Below, in pieces: positions 45,851 to 57,354 of a stretch of 64,000 nt of DNA. The translations under genes and the position numbers were made by a program. The notes beneath the pieces are model-generated. The model did not search any database, was not told the origin of the DNA, and worked only from the letters and a program-made list of their open reading frames with translations. Position 1 is the first letter of the stretch, and every line of letters begins with the position of its first letter. Source of the stretch: Sipunculus nudus (taxonomy: Eukaryota > Annelida > Sipuncula > Golfingiida > Sipunculidae). The stretch lies in assembly GCA_026874595.1 (NCBI GenBank), contig CM049316.1, forward strand, positions 35,471,339-35,535,338, given 5' to 3'.

Positions 45851-47462
45851 CATTTGTTTCTGAAAACATGCATGAATATTGTGCTTCAAGAAATAAGTGC
45901 CTCAATGGACAGAGAGTTGACCTATAACATTGTATAGAACGGACATGCATGGGTGTGCAAATCAAACATTAAATTCGATATTAGTAAGATATTAGTAATT
46001 ACAGTAAATATTGAACACTCTCTCTTCATTTACCAGTTGACGTAAATTGGACGGCTACAACGATCACGTCCACATATCAATGTGTATAAATTGTTTTTTT
46101 TTCTGAACTCATGATTTTATTTCTGCCTTAATTTAAAAGTAACATCTGAAATCATAAGGGCCAGGATTTAAATAATATAACATGTACTTTCAGGGTTCAT
46201 CCCATCCTTGGAATGGGCTAGCCCATGCCACAAGCAAGTAAGCCTAGAACGGCCTAGATTTCGGAGAAAATTCAAACCAGTTCATTTCAACAAAGGGGGG
46301 AATATGGTAGTGTAAATTATGGGTTCATGCAATTAGAAAATTTTCGCATTTCAGTTTGCACAGCGAACTGTTGCACAGCTTTTACACTGACATTATGTAT
46401 ACCAGTGAGGTCGCACTGTGATTTAATTGTGATATTAACTGCGGCAGTCGATGTAGTTGTGAGCGACAATTAGAGCATTTGGCAATTTGTAAATGTAATA
46501 TTGCCTAGCTGAGTTATGATTCTCGAATAAATAGAAGGGCTATTAGTATTTGGCTTTTTTATAATGTAGGATATAAGCGTTTTAATCAAGGTAAGATGTT
46601 TTACTGCAGAGATAAAATGATCACAAATGCTGTGAGAGGTGTACCATTTCCATAGTTTGCGCCGGGAGGGTGTACCATCTTGAGACTTGGGGAGACCTTG
46701 GTCTGTCATGTTCATATGCTGTAACTGTCCTAATTCGGGCATGTATGAATGAAACAGTGCTTTATTTACAACATTAATATATAGTAGAGATAATGCGCCA
46801 GTCTTACCTGGGTGTTTGACCTGTATCGGGGTCAATTTATATTGGGCGGCTGCCTCACGATTCTGGGCGCTCTTTCTTTGTGTACAAAGTCAGTTACGTA
46901 GGTTCCCGCTAATATTAATTATTTTGAATTGAGAATATTTTCACAATCACCGGAGTGCTCATACGGATGTGTTGTGAACCCATAACAAACCGAAAGATGA
47001 GCAGCGATTATAATGGTTTTCGGAAACCCATGGTCCCCCCTTCAGGAACAGGACCACATAGACTGCTTAACGCACCGTGACTGGAAGGGTTATAACACAC
47101 CTGCAGAATTATTCACTTTTTTAAATAAGCCGAAATGAAGGCATTTGTTTTAATACATTTTTTAAATTACCATACTAGTCTATTACTTACAAACAGTTAA
47201 GTAAATGGTTGATATCTTTTTAAAAGATACCGCTGTGAAGTTGGTTAAACAACAGCTTAAACAACAGTGCTCGGCCGAAAGCTAGTGTATACGAAATGTC
47301 ACGTGGCTATTCTTCAAATAGATGTTATCATTTTACATTATGCATTTGTTTTTAATAAGCCGAATTAATTTATCCGAATGATAACAATAGACATATACAA
47401 ATGTATATGGAACAACTGTGTTAACTACATGTAACGGTAATAATTTCATGCTCCTTTCCGTT
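45851..47462. repeat. Intron block conserved in three places, second copy
   Basis: Contains the counterpart of 7300-7860 (GATATTAACTGCGGCAGTCG near 46432) and of 52.2-53.1 kb (TTTGACCTGTAT.GGGT..ATATTGGGCGGCT near 46820). A donor-like CCCAG|GTAAGACT on the minus strand at about 46806 is not preserved in the 52.7 kb copy. A 121-codon minus-strand frame (46470-46835) is not kept elsewhere and is not called a gene. Confidence 0.5.
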
Positions 47463-48080
47463 TTAAGTTCTGTATGCGTAATCCGCATGCGTAGACCGCA
47501 AAAACTACTTTGTACACTTTTTTACTGGGCCGTTTCCATTTATTCGCATGTATAGTCCATATGCGTTGTTCGTATCCGCACCCTGCCGTGAGCAGTTTTT
47601 GCACACATACAAATCACCTTGTCCATTCCGGGTTACACATAGAGTTTTCCCATTCAGGCCTCAATCTCTATTTCCACTGGTTTAAATGTCATTTCTGATA
47701 TCAATCTTTCGAAGACTAAATATATTGGCAGTTGGTTTAATTGCGTTATCCTCTCTTTTCCCGTGTTTTCCTAATTCTTGAACCGTTCACATTTCTACCG
47801 CGTGTACAATTGTAATAATAAAGATCCTTTTTGTAAATATAAATATAATATAAATATATTAACAATTTAACAGACTTTTGTTGCTAATATTTCGAAATGT
47901 ACATTAAGTATATGGTGAAATTGCTTACAATTAAAGAAAATCTTCTGCCATCGAGCACCTATGAGTACGGAGTACGGACTACGCACACGTACTAATGGAC
48001 AACGAACTTTGCGGATACGGACTATCCATACGGACTACGCATGCGGACTACGGATACGCACTTATGGAAAACTACCTTTA
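47463..48080. mobile_element. MITE-like insertion with repeated TACGCATGCGGAC motifs
   Basis: Left end ..TGCGTAATCCGCATGCGTAG and right end ..CTACGCATGCGGACTACGGA form inverted repeats. The flanks carry TTTAAG on both sides (about 47461 and 48076), a possible 6-base target duplication or TTAA-type site. The paralogous positions near 9565 and 53690 read straight through, so this is an insertion about 610 bases long. No transposase. Confidence 0.6.
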
Positions 48081-48371
48081 AGAAGAGACCGTCTTAAATA
48101 TGAACACATGAAGGCACTGAAAGTCGAAATTTATACATTTTCCAGAATCAGGATGATTGAGCACTGCGAAAGGATGTAGACGTATTCAGAAATAATATTC
48201 GGCTGATGGCTTTCTTACCTTGTGTAAATAATTACAATTTGATCAGAGAAAATGTTAAGGTTCCATCATGTGACAAGTAGGCTTTTTGTTACCATCATTT
48301 TTTTTTTTTTCATTTTTTTTCATGTGAAAACATTGATGTTGAATCTTAAAATATTGAAACTAAAAGCCTAC

Positions 48372-48410
48372 CTGGTTCACCCCTCCGACCTCCTGAATCT
48401 CCCTGTGGTC
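48372..48410 (-). CDS. Collagen exon of gene B with an extra Arg (39 bases)
   Basis: Acceptor TTTGTCAG at 48411, donor CCAG|GTAGGC at 48371, phase 1. Reads GPQGDSGGRRGEPG: an additional Arg after GGR breaks the triplet register by one residue, giving 39 bases in place of 36. Single-residue interruptions are common in non-fibrillar collagens and introduce a kink or flexible point. This is the intact member of a trio with 9886-9924 and 53995-54015. Confidence 0.75.
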
Positions 48411-49640
48411 CTGACAAATTAAACAGGATACGATTACTCAAGGTAAATAGGTTTATCTCCATAGTTTATATTTCGATGTTTAAGAAAATAAACGATTATT
48501 ATAAAACAATAATTGCTTAGCTAAACCTGTAAATACGAAGGAATATTTATCGAATTAGTAAAGTTATTATTTGCTTGAAAGAAGAGTAGGAGTGGCCAGA
48601 GTTTAAAATCTACTAAAATGTCATAATACTGTCTGACAGTGGGGTTATATTGGACATGCCAGGTGCCTGGGAAACTAACTTAGGTTGTTTGATACATTAC
48701 GTGATTTATACGTATTTGGAAATGGACCTCATCAGATCTCAAGGAATTATGTTAGGTATTAATGGTTGAGCTTATCGTACGTAGGACAGCAGAGTTTATA
48801 GGCCTGTGTGTTTATGCATTTACGCAATTAATCATTTGTTTTATTTATTATGCCTGCATTTGTTTCTGAAAACATAAATGAATAGTGTGCTTCGACAATT
48901 ACGTGACTCGAACACGTCTTACTGCTTAAATTTAAATACACCTTCTATGCACTAGCTGCACGAGAATCATATGAACGACCTTTTGATGTAACTATTATGA
49001 TTTAGAATCTTGCAAGTATAACTCTGACTGCTATATGCATATAGTAGCTGCCGCATGTTGCCTGGTGAATAGCATACAATGGGCGTGTTACTCTTTTTCT
49101 TGATATATTGTGATATAAGAGATGATATATTGTCCAGCAATATTGCTTCCGATCGATCATCAGCAACAATTCATAACACAACACAGAGTTTACCTATAAC
49201 ATTGTACAGACTAGGACCAAAACGGGCATGCAGGGTATCAAATATCAAATCCGCAAAAACGATATTAATATCACATTTACATATATTTATCATTCCCTTC
49301 TCTTTGTGACGTCTACAGCTTACTACTTAATATAGATACATTTTCTGTATCCTAAAAATACTAAATGCCTAATCTCGCCCGGACGATAGCATACAACTTG
49401 CATTTTACTTTTTTTTCGCAATATAAATAAGTGGTGATACATGTTCCATCTATCTTGCTTTCAGGTTTTATCATCCATAATAATTAAAATAACAAAGATT
49501 TAATGTATAATATAACTGTATAGCCTCCATTTCTCTACTAAGTATTATTGCAATAATTTGGCCCATAGGTGTTCGATTAATAGGCCCATGATCCATTTAA
49601 TTTATATAAGACTTTTAAAATATCGGAGCTGAATACCTAC
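48411..49640. other. Intron of gene B
   Basis: 48.4-48.8 kb aligns with 9.93-10.27 kb and 54.0-54.2 kb. 48.97-49.6 kb carries the cassette lead sequence also found at 4.1 and 43.0 kb. No exon was recognised. Confidence 0.5.
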
Positions 49641-49685
49641 CTGGTGCCATTCTCTGACCTATCTCGCCTCTTGTCCCTGGAGGTC
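49641..49685 (-). CDS. Collagen exon of gene B with Met in a Gly position (45 bases)
   Basis: Acceptor TTTGGCAG at 49686, donor CCAG|GTAGGT at 49640, phase 1. Reads GPPGTRGEIGQRMAPG: the fifth triplet is MAP where the duplicate exon at 44262-44306 has GAA. Gly substitutions usually destabilise a triple helix, so this exon may be under relaxed constraint, or the site may be a tolerated interruption. Splice sites are intact. Confidence 0.75.
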
Positions 49686-50417
49686 CTGCCAAATTCAACA
49701 GGATGCAATTACACACTGCCATTCACTCATTTCCATAGTCTAATAAAATTGAAACAGTTCTGCATTTGCAAGGCCTACGTTCACATTGATACAGTACTGT
49801 CAGAACTGTAACGGAACATGTAATCAGACAATAACAATATGAGTTAACTGTAGTCATCCTGTAAAAATGACTGTTTGCTTTAAAATAGATCAACTGGGTT
49901 TCAGTATAAAACATTAAAATACTTTCTCAACATCTTATATGTTAAATATTGTCATAAGTTGTATCTTTCCGAAATCTGACATAAAATATTGATATTAACT
50001 TGTTAAAACATGAAAATTATTTTGGCATTTATATTTGTTATCGTACATTCGCGACAAGCCAATACATCCCCTCGACATGGTAAATGATGAAGAAAGGATG
50101 TGAACTATGTAGATCCCATTTCATTAAGATGTTCAAATATTTATAAGTCGGAAATGAGTTTTTACTCGATTGTTAAATGATCGATTATTTAGTGTATTTA
50201 GATATTCCTCCTAGTACAAATATTAGTCACTTAATGTTTTCAAACTTTCGATCTTGTACAATTGAAATAAAATTGGCAGTAAGAGAATCTCGGAATGTGT
50301 TTACCATCTGTTAGCCCTTAATTTCTTATCTGAATACTTTTAGAGTAATTGGCTTCTGTACTCTCTGTTCCTTATAATTTCTGCAAGACTTTAAAGATAT
50401 CGGGACTGTACATCTAC

Positions 50418-50453
50418 CTGGTCTACCAGTCTGGCCGCGTTCCCCTGTTTGTC
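50418..50453 (-). CDS. Collagen Gly-X-Y exon of gene B (36 bases)
   Basis: Acceptor TTTCTTCAG at 50454, donor CCAG|GTAGAT at 50417, phase 1. Reads GQTGERGQTGRPG, four perfect triplets rich in Gln, Thr and Arg. The surrounding intron (to about 51100) aligns with 4620-5580, making it the positional partner of gene A's 4662-4715 exon. Confidence 0.8.
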
Positions 50454-53400
50454 CTGAAGAAAAGGCAAATTCAACATATAACGATTGTTTTTTTAAAGTG
50501 TGTAGAATTATATGAATTTCTTGAAAAGCCACAATAGATTGACTTTAAATTTAATATTATAAGTAATTAATAAAACTGCACTCAATTTCTTTATCTGTCA
50601 AATATGGTTATGATATGAGTAGGTATATCTATATTTTCTAAAAAAAATGGATGTTTAATAACGTTCATCATCAACCAACTTATACCTTCCGCATTTTTCG
50701 TTTCCATGGACATAAGCATGTTTACTTCCTCTATGTCAAATGTCAAAAGACATGGCCTCGGTCAATAAAGAAGTAAAGTCAATAAAATAAGGGCGATTAT
50801 TACACGTTCACTTGGGCAAATGAGTCAACATTAGCTTTCTTTCTTGGCGTACACAACTTGTCTCTAGTTCCCGAGAGATGTCGCTCGTATCGTTGAAATT
50901 GGGTACTGAATAAGAGACGGCTGAACAATCAACTGCTGGCCGATTAGATTTAAGTGAAACATAGAGGACACAGACATGCACTAATATATAACTAGATTGT
51001 GTAGATTTAAGATCTCCCTTAACATGGTGTCTAATGCTTACCAAATGCTGGTCATAGGTTCAATAATTGGGGCGGTACTCCCCGTGGAAATGGGATAATC
51101 GCCCTGTATCCCAATGTCACATACTCCTTTGAATTAAATATATGTTATGGTGATCAACCTTTCTAGCAGCATTGAGTGACTTTTTCCTTGATTGGTTTTG
51201 TAACTCTCAACTAAACTTAATTTAAACACTCTGTAAGGGGAAATATATAAAACTCTTCGCCACCTGGCAGGAGAAGGAATAATAATTCATATCCCTGTAA
51301 CTGATTATGAATGGTTGATATATCGAGCGCCACTAGGCCCCCATGGTATCTTCTTAATTTTTTTTTATGTGAATGAGCAGATATACTAATTATATGACTA
51401 TAAATTATATGAATATTTGTAAATAAACATATATCAATACAACAAAAAGAAAAGTGTATGTTTCATTGGTTTATGCAATAAATAAAGATTAATCACATAT
51501 GCAATTTTAACACACAATTTACCACCAAGCATGCATACTGTGTGAGCTTGATAGGTACTTTGTTCTTCTGGTCCCGCGTATTGCAGATAAAGTGGGAATA
51601 TATAAAACGCAAGAGGTTCCGGCGGGAATAAATACAATTATTCATGTAATTTATTAATTATGTCTGTATTTTTTCCTCCAAACATGCATAAATAGTGGGT
51701 TTCAACAAATAAGTGCCTCAAGCGACAAAGAGCTGTCCTTTAACATTGTATAGAACGAACATGCAGAGTGGTATTCAAAAATGTATTTGTTTCTGTAAAC
51801 ATGCATAAATAGTGTGTTTCAACAAATAAGTGCCTCAAGCGACAAAGAGTTGTCCTTTAACATTGTATTAAACGAACATGCAGAGTGGTATTAAAAAATT
51901 TAATTCGTAAAAACGACAAAAGCAATTACAGAGACATATATTGATCACTTCTCCTTCTTATGATGGATGTAAATAGAACGTCTTCAGCGATCATGTCCAC
52001 AAATCAAGGTGTAAAAACTGTTATTTCTGATCACATGATTTCATTTCTACCTTAATTTAAAAGTAACATCTCAAATCATATGGGCCAGGGTTAATAATAT
52101 GACTATCTGGGGTCATCCCACCTCTGAAATGGGATATCACAAACAAGTAAGCCAAGAACGGTCTAGTTTCGAAGTAAATTCAAACGAGCTCATTTTAACA
52201 AGGGGTGGAAAGGTGGCAGTGTATGTTTCATTGGTTTATGCAATAAATAAAGATTTGCATTTGAGTTTGTACAGCAAACAGTTGTACAGCTATTACATGA
52301 CGCGTGGCCTAATAGGGCTGGGATTTAATTGTGATATCAACCGCGGCAGTCGCTGGAGGACTGTGAAGAAGAGCACGTGGAAATTTGTAAATATAATATC
52401 GCCGGGTTGGAGGGTTATTATCCTCAAATAAATAGAAGCGCCTTTAGCATGTGGCCTTTTTTTAAATGTAGGATTTTAGCTTTTATATCATGCAAGGATA
52501 TTTTTTCTGCAAGGAGAAAATTGTGACATTAGATGCTGTGAGAGGTGTACCTTTCCAACAGATTGCGCCAGGAAGCGTGCCAAATTGAGACTGGGGGAGA
52601 CATTGGCTCATAGTCCTTAAATAAGATAGATGACCACTTACTGTCATAACTGTCACCACTTGAAAGGAAGACAGCTTTATTTACAATGTTAATATAAGGT
52701 AGAGATAATGCGTCAACCTGGCCTGAGTGTTTGACCTGTATGGGGTTGATTAATATTGGGCGGCTTCCTCACGATTCTGGGAGCACTTTCTATGTGTACA
52801 AAGTCAGTTATGTAGGTTCCCACTAAGTCGGGGACGCTAATATTTATAAATTGTTAACTGATTATAATTTACTACCACCGCAGTGCTCATACGGATGTGT
52901 TGTGATATCCTAACAACCCCATTGATGCGTCTCGATGATAAAATTATCGGAAACCCGTGGTCCTCCTTCAGGAACAGCCACTGCTAAATGCACAGTGTGA
53001 CAGGTCATAACACCTGAAGAAACATTTACTTTGCATCGGGCCTTTTAAATTAGCCGAAAAGCGAAGGCATTTGTTTTTAATGTAATTTTTTAATTGCCGT
53101 GCTAGTCTGTTACTTACAAACAGTAATGAATATGGTTGACACCTTTGTAAAGACTTTTATACACTAGCTATCCTGTGCTCGGTCGAAAGCTAGTGTATAT
53201 GAAACCTCACACAGCTAGTTTTCAAAATAGATGTCAACCATTGACATTTCTCATTTGTTTTTACTTTGACAAAAAAGGATTTTAATAGGCCAATCTAAAG
53301 GCTTTTGTTTTGATTTTTCAGCCGAAGGTTAAAGGCAGGTCCTTAGTGAATGCTGCAGATAAGCTTTTTACGTATATGTGGGCATCAGGCTCACAGTTTT

Positions 53401-53640
53401 TAGCGAAATGGCCCCTAAAAACCATCAGTAGAGTAAGAGGGATATGTAGAAACTGGAAATAAGTGTGGTGGGCAGTTCAGGAAACCGCGCACAAAGGGCA
53501 CTCACGCCAAGAGTTGTATTACATATTTTGAAATTATATGTACAAAAAAATTTGTCCTTGGAGAAAGAATAACAAAATACAAGTACTGCATAATACAAAT
53601 ACTGCATAATATAAACAACTCTGTTAACTATATGAAAGAG
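50454..53640. other. Intron of gene B
   Basis: 50.68-51.0 kb matches 5.3-5.6 kb, and 52.2-53.1 kb is the third copy of the conserved intron block (7.3 and 46.3 kb). A 110-codon plus-strand frame at 52099-52431 crosses that block, but it is broken in the other copies. Nothing else was recognised. Confidence 0.5.
51663..51893. repeat. Tandem duplication of about 116 bases
   Basis: AAACATGCATAAATAGTG.GTTTCAACAAATAAGTGCCT and GAACATGCAGAGTGGTATT occur twice in direct order (51663-51776, 51781-51893), nearly identical, so recent. Confidence 0.9.
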
Positions 53641-53994
53641 TAATAATTTAAGGAAGTAATAATTTAAGGTTTCATATCCGTGTTAGAAAGAAGAAACCTT
53701 GAAAATATGAACACATGAAGACGCTGAAAGTCGAATTTGATACATTATATCAGAATCAGAATGATTCAGTATTGAGGAAAAGATGCAGCCGTAAACAGAT
53801 ATAAGATTAATTAGAAATTATGAAATTAAAATAATCAGATTCTGCTGATGGCTTCCATTACCTTATGTATTAAAATACAGTTTTAAGGTCAGTTTCTATC
53901 ATGTGACAAGTGAGCGTTCTGTAACCACCAATGTTTTACCCTTTATGTAAAAACAGTTATGTGGAAGCTTAAAATATTGAAACTGAAAGCCAAC

Positions 53995-54015
53995 ATGGTG
54001 CACCAAACCGATCTT
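53995..54015 (-). pseudogene. Remnant collagen exon in gene B
   Basis: Only the last ~21 bases of the 39-base exon type survive, after a TGTCAG that could serve as an acceptor. The end reads GGTGCACCAT|GTTGGC exactly as in gene A's damaged exon (9886). The intron on both sides aligns with 9.6-10.3 kb. Inclusion before an exon starting with GA would create TGA. Confidence 0.6.
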
Positions 54016-54657
54016 CTGACATCATATCTGACAGCGGCGTTATAGTGGACGTGCTATGTTCCGAGAAATCAACTTATTTTGCCTGATACATTACGCAATT
54101 TATACGATTACGGAAATGGACCTTTATTAAATTGACCTCATCAGCTCAAAAGGAATGATGTAAGGTATAAATGACTGAGTTTATCGTACGTATGACAGCA
54201 AAACAATGTTAAACACATTCATCTGTGGAGACCGGCCTTCCAGCAAGCACTCCTACGGGCAAGTTTATGTCGAGAACTGCAGGATTCCTACTATCACTTG
54301 AGATGAGGCCAAGACGAGCCCATTAGTGTTCCCACTTTGCTTACACATTAAACCCGCATTACAAGTCGACATCAGGGGTTTTCCGTATATAACTAAAAAT
54401 TTTAGCTTTGTACTAATCTTACGAAAATACAAAGCCATTAAGTGCTAATAGCTAGCGCCAGTATATTGCCAGGATCTCTTGGTAGCGATTGCTTCTTATA
54501 AAGCCTATTTATATATATACCAGAACCAGGTTGTGTTTACGCTACTCAGTATTTCTTTGGAAGTCACCATACGAATCTCAATGCTGCCTACGTTCAAAAA
54601 TGAACAGCTTTTTGTCGATTTATGCTTTAGCTTAATGGGCTGAAAATTAATACCTAC

Positions 54658-54711
54658 CTGTTTCACCCCGCATACCTCTCTCGCCTTTATGACCTGGTTT
54701 TCCCGGTGGTC
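54658..54711 (-). CDS. First collagen Gly-X-Y exon of gene B (54 bases)
   Basis: Acceptor TCTTGACAG at 54712, donor ACAG|GTAGGT at 54657, phase 1. Reads GPPGKPGHKGERGMRGETG, six perfect triplets. It shares most residues with gene A's 10760-10813, with Pro-Pro in place of Ser-Ala at the start. Confidence 0.85.
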
Positions 54712-55264
54712 CTGTCAAGATAATTAGTTTAATGTTATCCATTTAAATGGAATTTCCTTTCAATGAAAACTTCGTATTACTATTTCTAAAATTGCTCTGA
54801 AAAAAATCCCTCTTTCTGTTTAATTTACCTGTTTTTTTCGAGTGTATATGATATTTACTCCATTATAAGGGTTGGTTGCAATTATCAAAACGTTTTTAGT
54901 TACACTTGAAATAAGTAGATGAGTACAATGTATGTTAAAGGGAAGATATTAAAAAATTATTTTTATTAAAAAATAACTTAAATATGAAGTATGAATATGA
55001 AACAATCAACTCCTAGCTGAATCTAGTATTGCAGAGATCCTAGGTGAATCCACCTATTCGGGAGTAAAGGTAGGCATTCATAGCGATACGCAGTTATAAA
55101 TAATGACTTAGAGCTAGAGAAATCGCACGCATAATACAAAAGAGATACACATTGAGGTAACGGCGGATTGCAAGTTCAGCTATTGACGTTCAAAGATATA
55201 AAGAATTTAAGATGTATAAAACTGAGGTGATGGTACAGATCACGGCCGAGACACGACTACCTAC

Positions 55265-55339
55265 CTGTATGATCATGTGACCATTTTGAGCACGTTGCAT
55301 TGGATACCTCCGTTTGATTACAGATGCAATGTCCGATAC
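55265..55339 (-). CDS. Cys-rich extracellular linker exon of gene B (75 bases)
   Basis: Acceptor ATTTGCAG at 55340, donor ACAG|GTAGGT at 55264, phase 1. Reads GIGHCICNQTEVSNATCSKW followed by SHDHTG. Three Cys and two sequons (NQT, NAT) are at the same positions as in gene A, while the residues outside them vary. That is the pattern expected of a folded or disulfide-bonded extracellular segment under constraint. No named domain was recognised. Confidence 0.8.
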
Positions 55340-55617
55340 CTGCAAATGTTACAGAATATTCATATTAACTTCGGTCCTGCTTAGACAGTATTACTAAATG
55401 GGATAATCATAATTGTTAATATAAGTAAATTAATGTCATTTAGCCGTACATATATCAGTTTTCAGGATTCTTCAATTATTATATGTACACCTACATGACA
55501 TGAATATTGATAATAAGAAGGAGAATAAGAATAATCAAATAATATGCTTACTTTCTACTTCTTCAAACAAATAGTTAAATGTGCATAACCTTCAATATAA
55601 ACAGCTGATTGTATTAC

Positions 55618-55747
55618 CTCCGGGATAGGCATGCATTGCAAGGTACATGTATACCTGGCTAGTGAATACAAAGAGCACCAGAATCCAAAGAATCAGTGTT
55701 TGCCAACAGTGAACTGGTCGACAAACTACTGAATGGGGTGAGGCCCG
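55618..55747 (-). CDS. Membrane-anchor exon of gene B (130 bases)
   Basis: Acceptor CTTTCAG at 55748, donor CCCGGAG|GTAATA at 55617, phase 0 to phase 1. Starts R-A-S-P-H-S-V-V-C-R-P-V-H-C-W and continues with a hydrophobic span LILWILVLFVFTSQVYMYL, then AMHAYPG. Two Cys just on the cytoplasmic side could be acylated. Substitutions relative to gene A inside the span are conservative (Met to Leu, Gly to Ser), which suggests constraint. Confidence 0.85.
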
Positions 55748-56075
55748 CTGAAAGTCAATATTATTATTATTTTAGTAACTGAACTAAAAGAAATTATAAC
55801 GTAATGAAAAATATGACTGGAGTGGCGCAGAGATCAGTAGAGAAAATATTTTATTACTGCACAAAAAAACATTCACACACATCCAGGTTTTGTGATAACA
55901 TTAAACCACCCATATATTGAACCTGTCAAGTGAAACCCTTATCATTCTTATTTCAAATGTATATGCAAGGCAATACTCATTTTATATCAAGTATAGCATT
56001 CGAGAAAGGTTTCAGTTGAAACTAATATAAACAATAATATTTTTCGAAATTTATTTACTGAAATAAGGCATTTAC

Positions 56076-56155
56076 CTCTTTGCTCTTTGGTTGTATCTTG
56101 TCATATATGTGTTCTTGTTTTGGTCCGGGCACTTCATACAATTCCATTTTCGCCA
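56076..56155 (-). CDS. First coding exon of gene B: cytoplasmic tail with tyrosine motifs
   Basis: A good acceptor (TTTCTTGTCTGTCCACAG) ends at 56156, eight bases of 5' UTR follow, then ATG at 56147 in GCGAAAATGG, a strong start context. 24 codons run to donor AAAGAG|GTAAAT at 56075 (phase 0): MELYEVPGPKQEHIYDKI then QPKSKE. The acceptor implies at least one more upstream untranslated exon, not located. YEVP and IYDK are kept in both genes, supporting a role in signalling or trafficking of the cytoplasmic tail. Confidence 0.8.
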
Positions 56156-57311
56156 CTGTGGACAGACAAGAAATATTTTGTGTTGATACATACGGTATTT
56201 TAAGGTGATATACGTTATGACCCCTATATTTTAATGAACTGTTATAATGAGAACAAAAAATTATGCATTTTTTCAGTATTTCATTTGTTTCACTTGATCA
56301 CTTATAATTTAGCTACATTCCACAGTTCCAGTAAATTAAGTAATCCTCATAAAAATATATACATATTTTATTATGTAAATGTAAATCTGATTTCCAGTCA
56401 AATTCACAGTGAACTGCATGTACACATTTAAGAAGATACATGTTTTTAGCCACAGAAGCTGACAAGCAAGCATGTAGAAACAAATAAGACTCAGAATTAT
56501 TTCGGATAAGGAACAGATTCTGTAAATTATTCTGAAGTATAAATTTTATGACTTTGTGATAACCTTTTAGGTATTTAGATAACTTGGGACGTAAGTTGAA
56601 CAACTGAGAAAAATACACGAATTCATAGCCACTAGATTGCTATCACCATGCGGTGTAACTATTTTGCAGTCTTGGATTCTCTATCATTTAATTTTTTTTT
56701 TATTTTGAATACCACCCCCCCCCCCTAGGCAATAAAACGAGTTTAAAGAGATTTGGTTTGTGAGAAGGAAGAAATAGAAATTAATTAACTTCATTTCAAA
56801 TGAGAGGGTTAAAGGTATGTAATTTCTCTTTAAATGCATTAAAAACAGGTGTTCTGATTGATGTAATATCTCAAGGAAAATTATTAAATAACAAGTAGTG
56901 TGATTCTTATAATATCGCACGCAATTGCAATAAAACAACAAATGGTATGACTGATGTAACATCTCAAGACAATGCATTAAAATCACGATACACTTTTAGA
57001 AAGCCATATGTAATCAAATATATGTGTTTGATCCATATGTGTCAAAGACTGCATTTTGAAATGCAATGAAATTCCCTACCATGGTAAAATCGTTTAGATA
57101 TATTAAGGACGGAAAGCGGCGGTGTTAATAGTAAATACATATTCAATCGTATCAATGTGGTTTAGTTGTAGGCTCAGATATGATCTTTTTTGATGATTTT
57201 GAGGAACTTTTTGGTGCTAATTTCAGGAAGCTTCTTGATATAATTTCACGCTATCTTCATTATCCCACAACATGGGATATTAAAAGTGACTGTAAAGATT
57301 GCCTTATATAT

Positions 57312-57354
<43 letters not shown>

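Larger units (their letters stand above)
35349..56147 (-). other. Gene B: model of a small type II transmembrane collagen gene
   Basis: Gene-level entry joining exons 56147-56076, 55747-55618, 55339-55265, 54711-54658, 50453-50418, 49685-49641, 48410-48372, 44306-44262, 43528-43493, (40368-40360 optional), 39223-39197, 36010-35963 and 35383-35349. Every collagen exon is phase 1 at both ends. The product would be about 205 residues with one membrane anchor and roughly 40 Gly-X-Y triplets, interrupted by one extra Arg and one Met-for-Gly. The stalk is longer than in gene A because an internal stretch was duplicated (about 43-48.8 with 49-54.2 kb). The tandem units place a second set of last exons at 25436 and 24811. 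Expression, exon use and function are not shown by sequence alone. Confidence 0.65.

Noticed and set aside
46470-46835. 121-codon minus-strand frame beginning near a GTAAGACT donor
   Set aside because: The paralogous segment at 52.3-52.8 kb does not keep the frame or the donor, and no domain is visible.
52099-52431. 110-codon plus-strand frame
   Set aside because: Crosses the conserved intron block; broken in the copies at 7.3 and 46.3 kb.
56684-56986. 100-codon minus-strand frame upstream of gene B
   Set aside because: AT-rich, contains a poly-Gly run from a C-homopolymer, and shows no splice or start signal; the matching region near gene A is not open.
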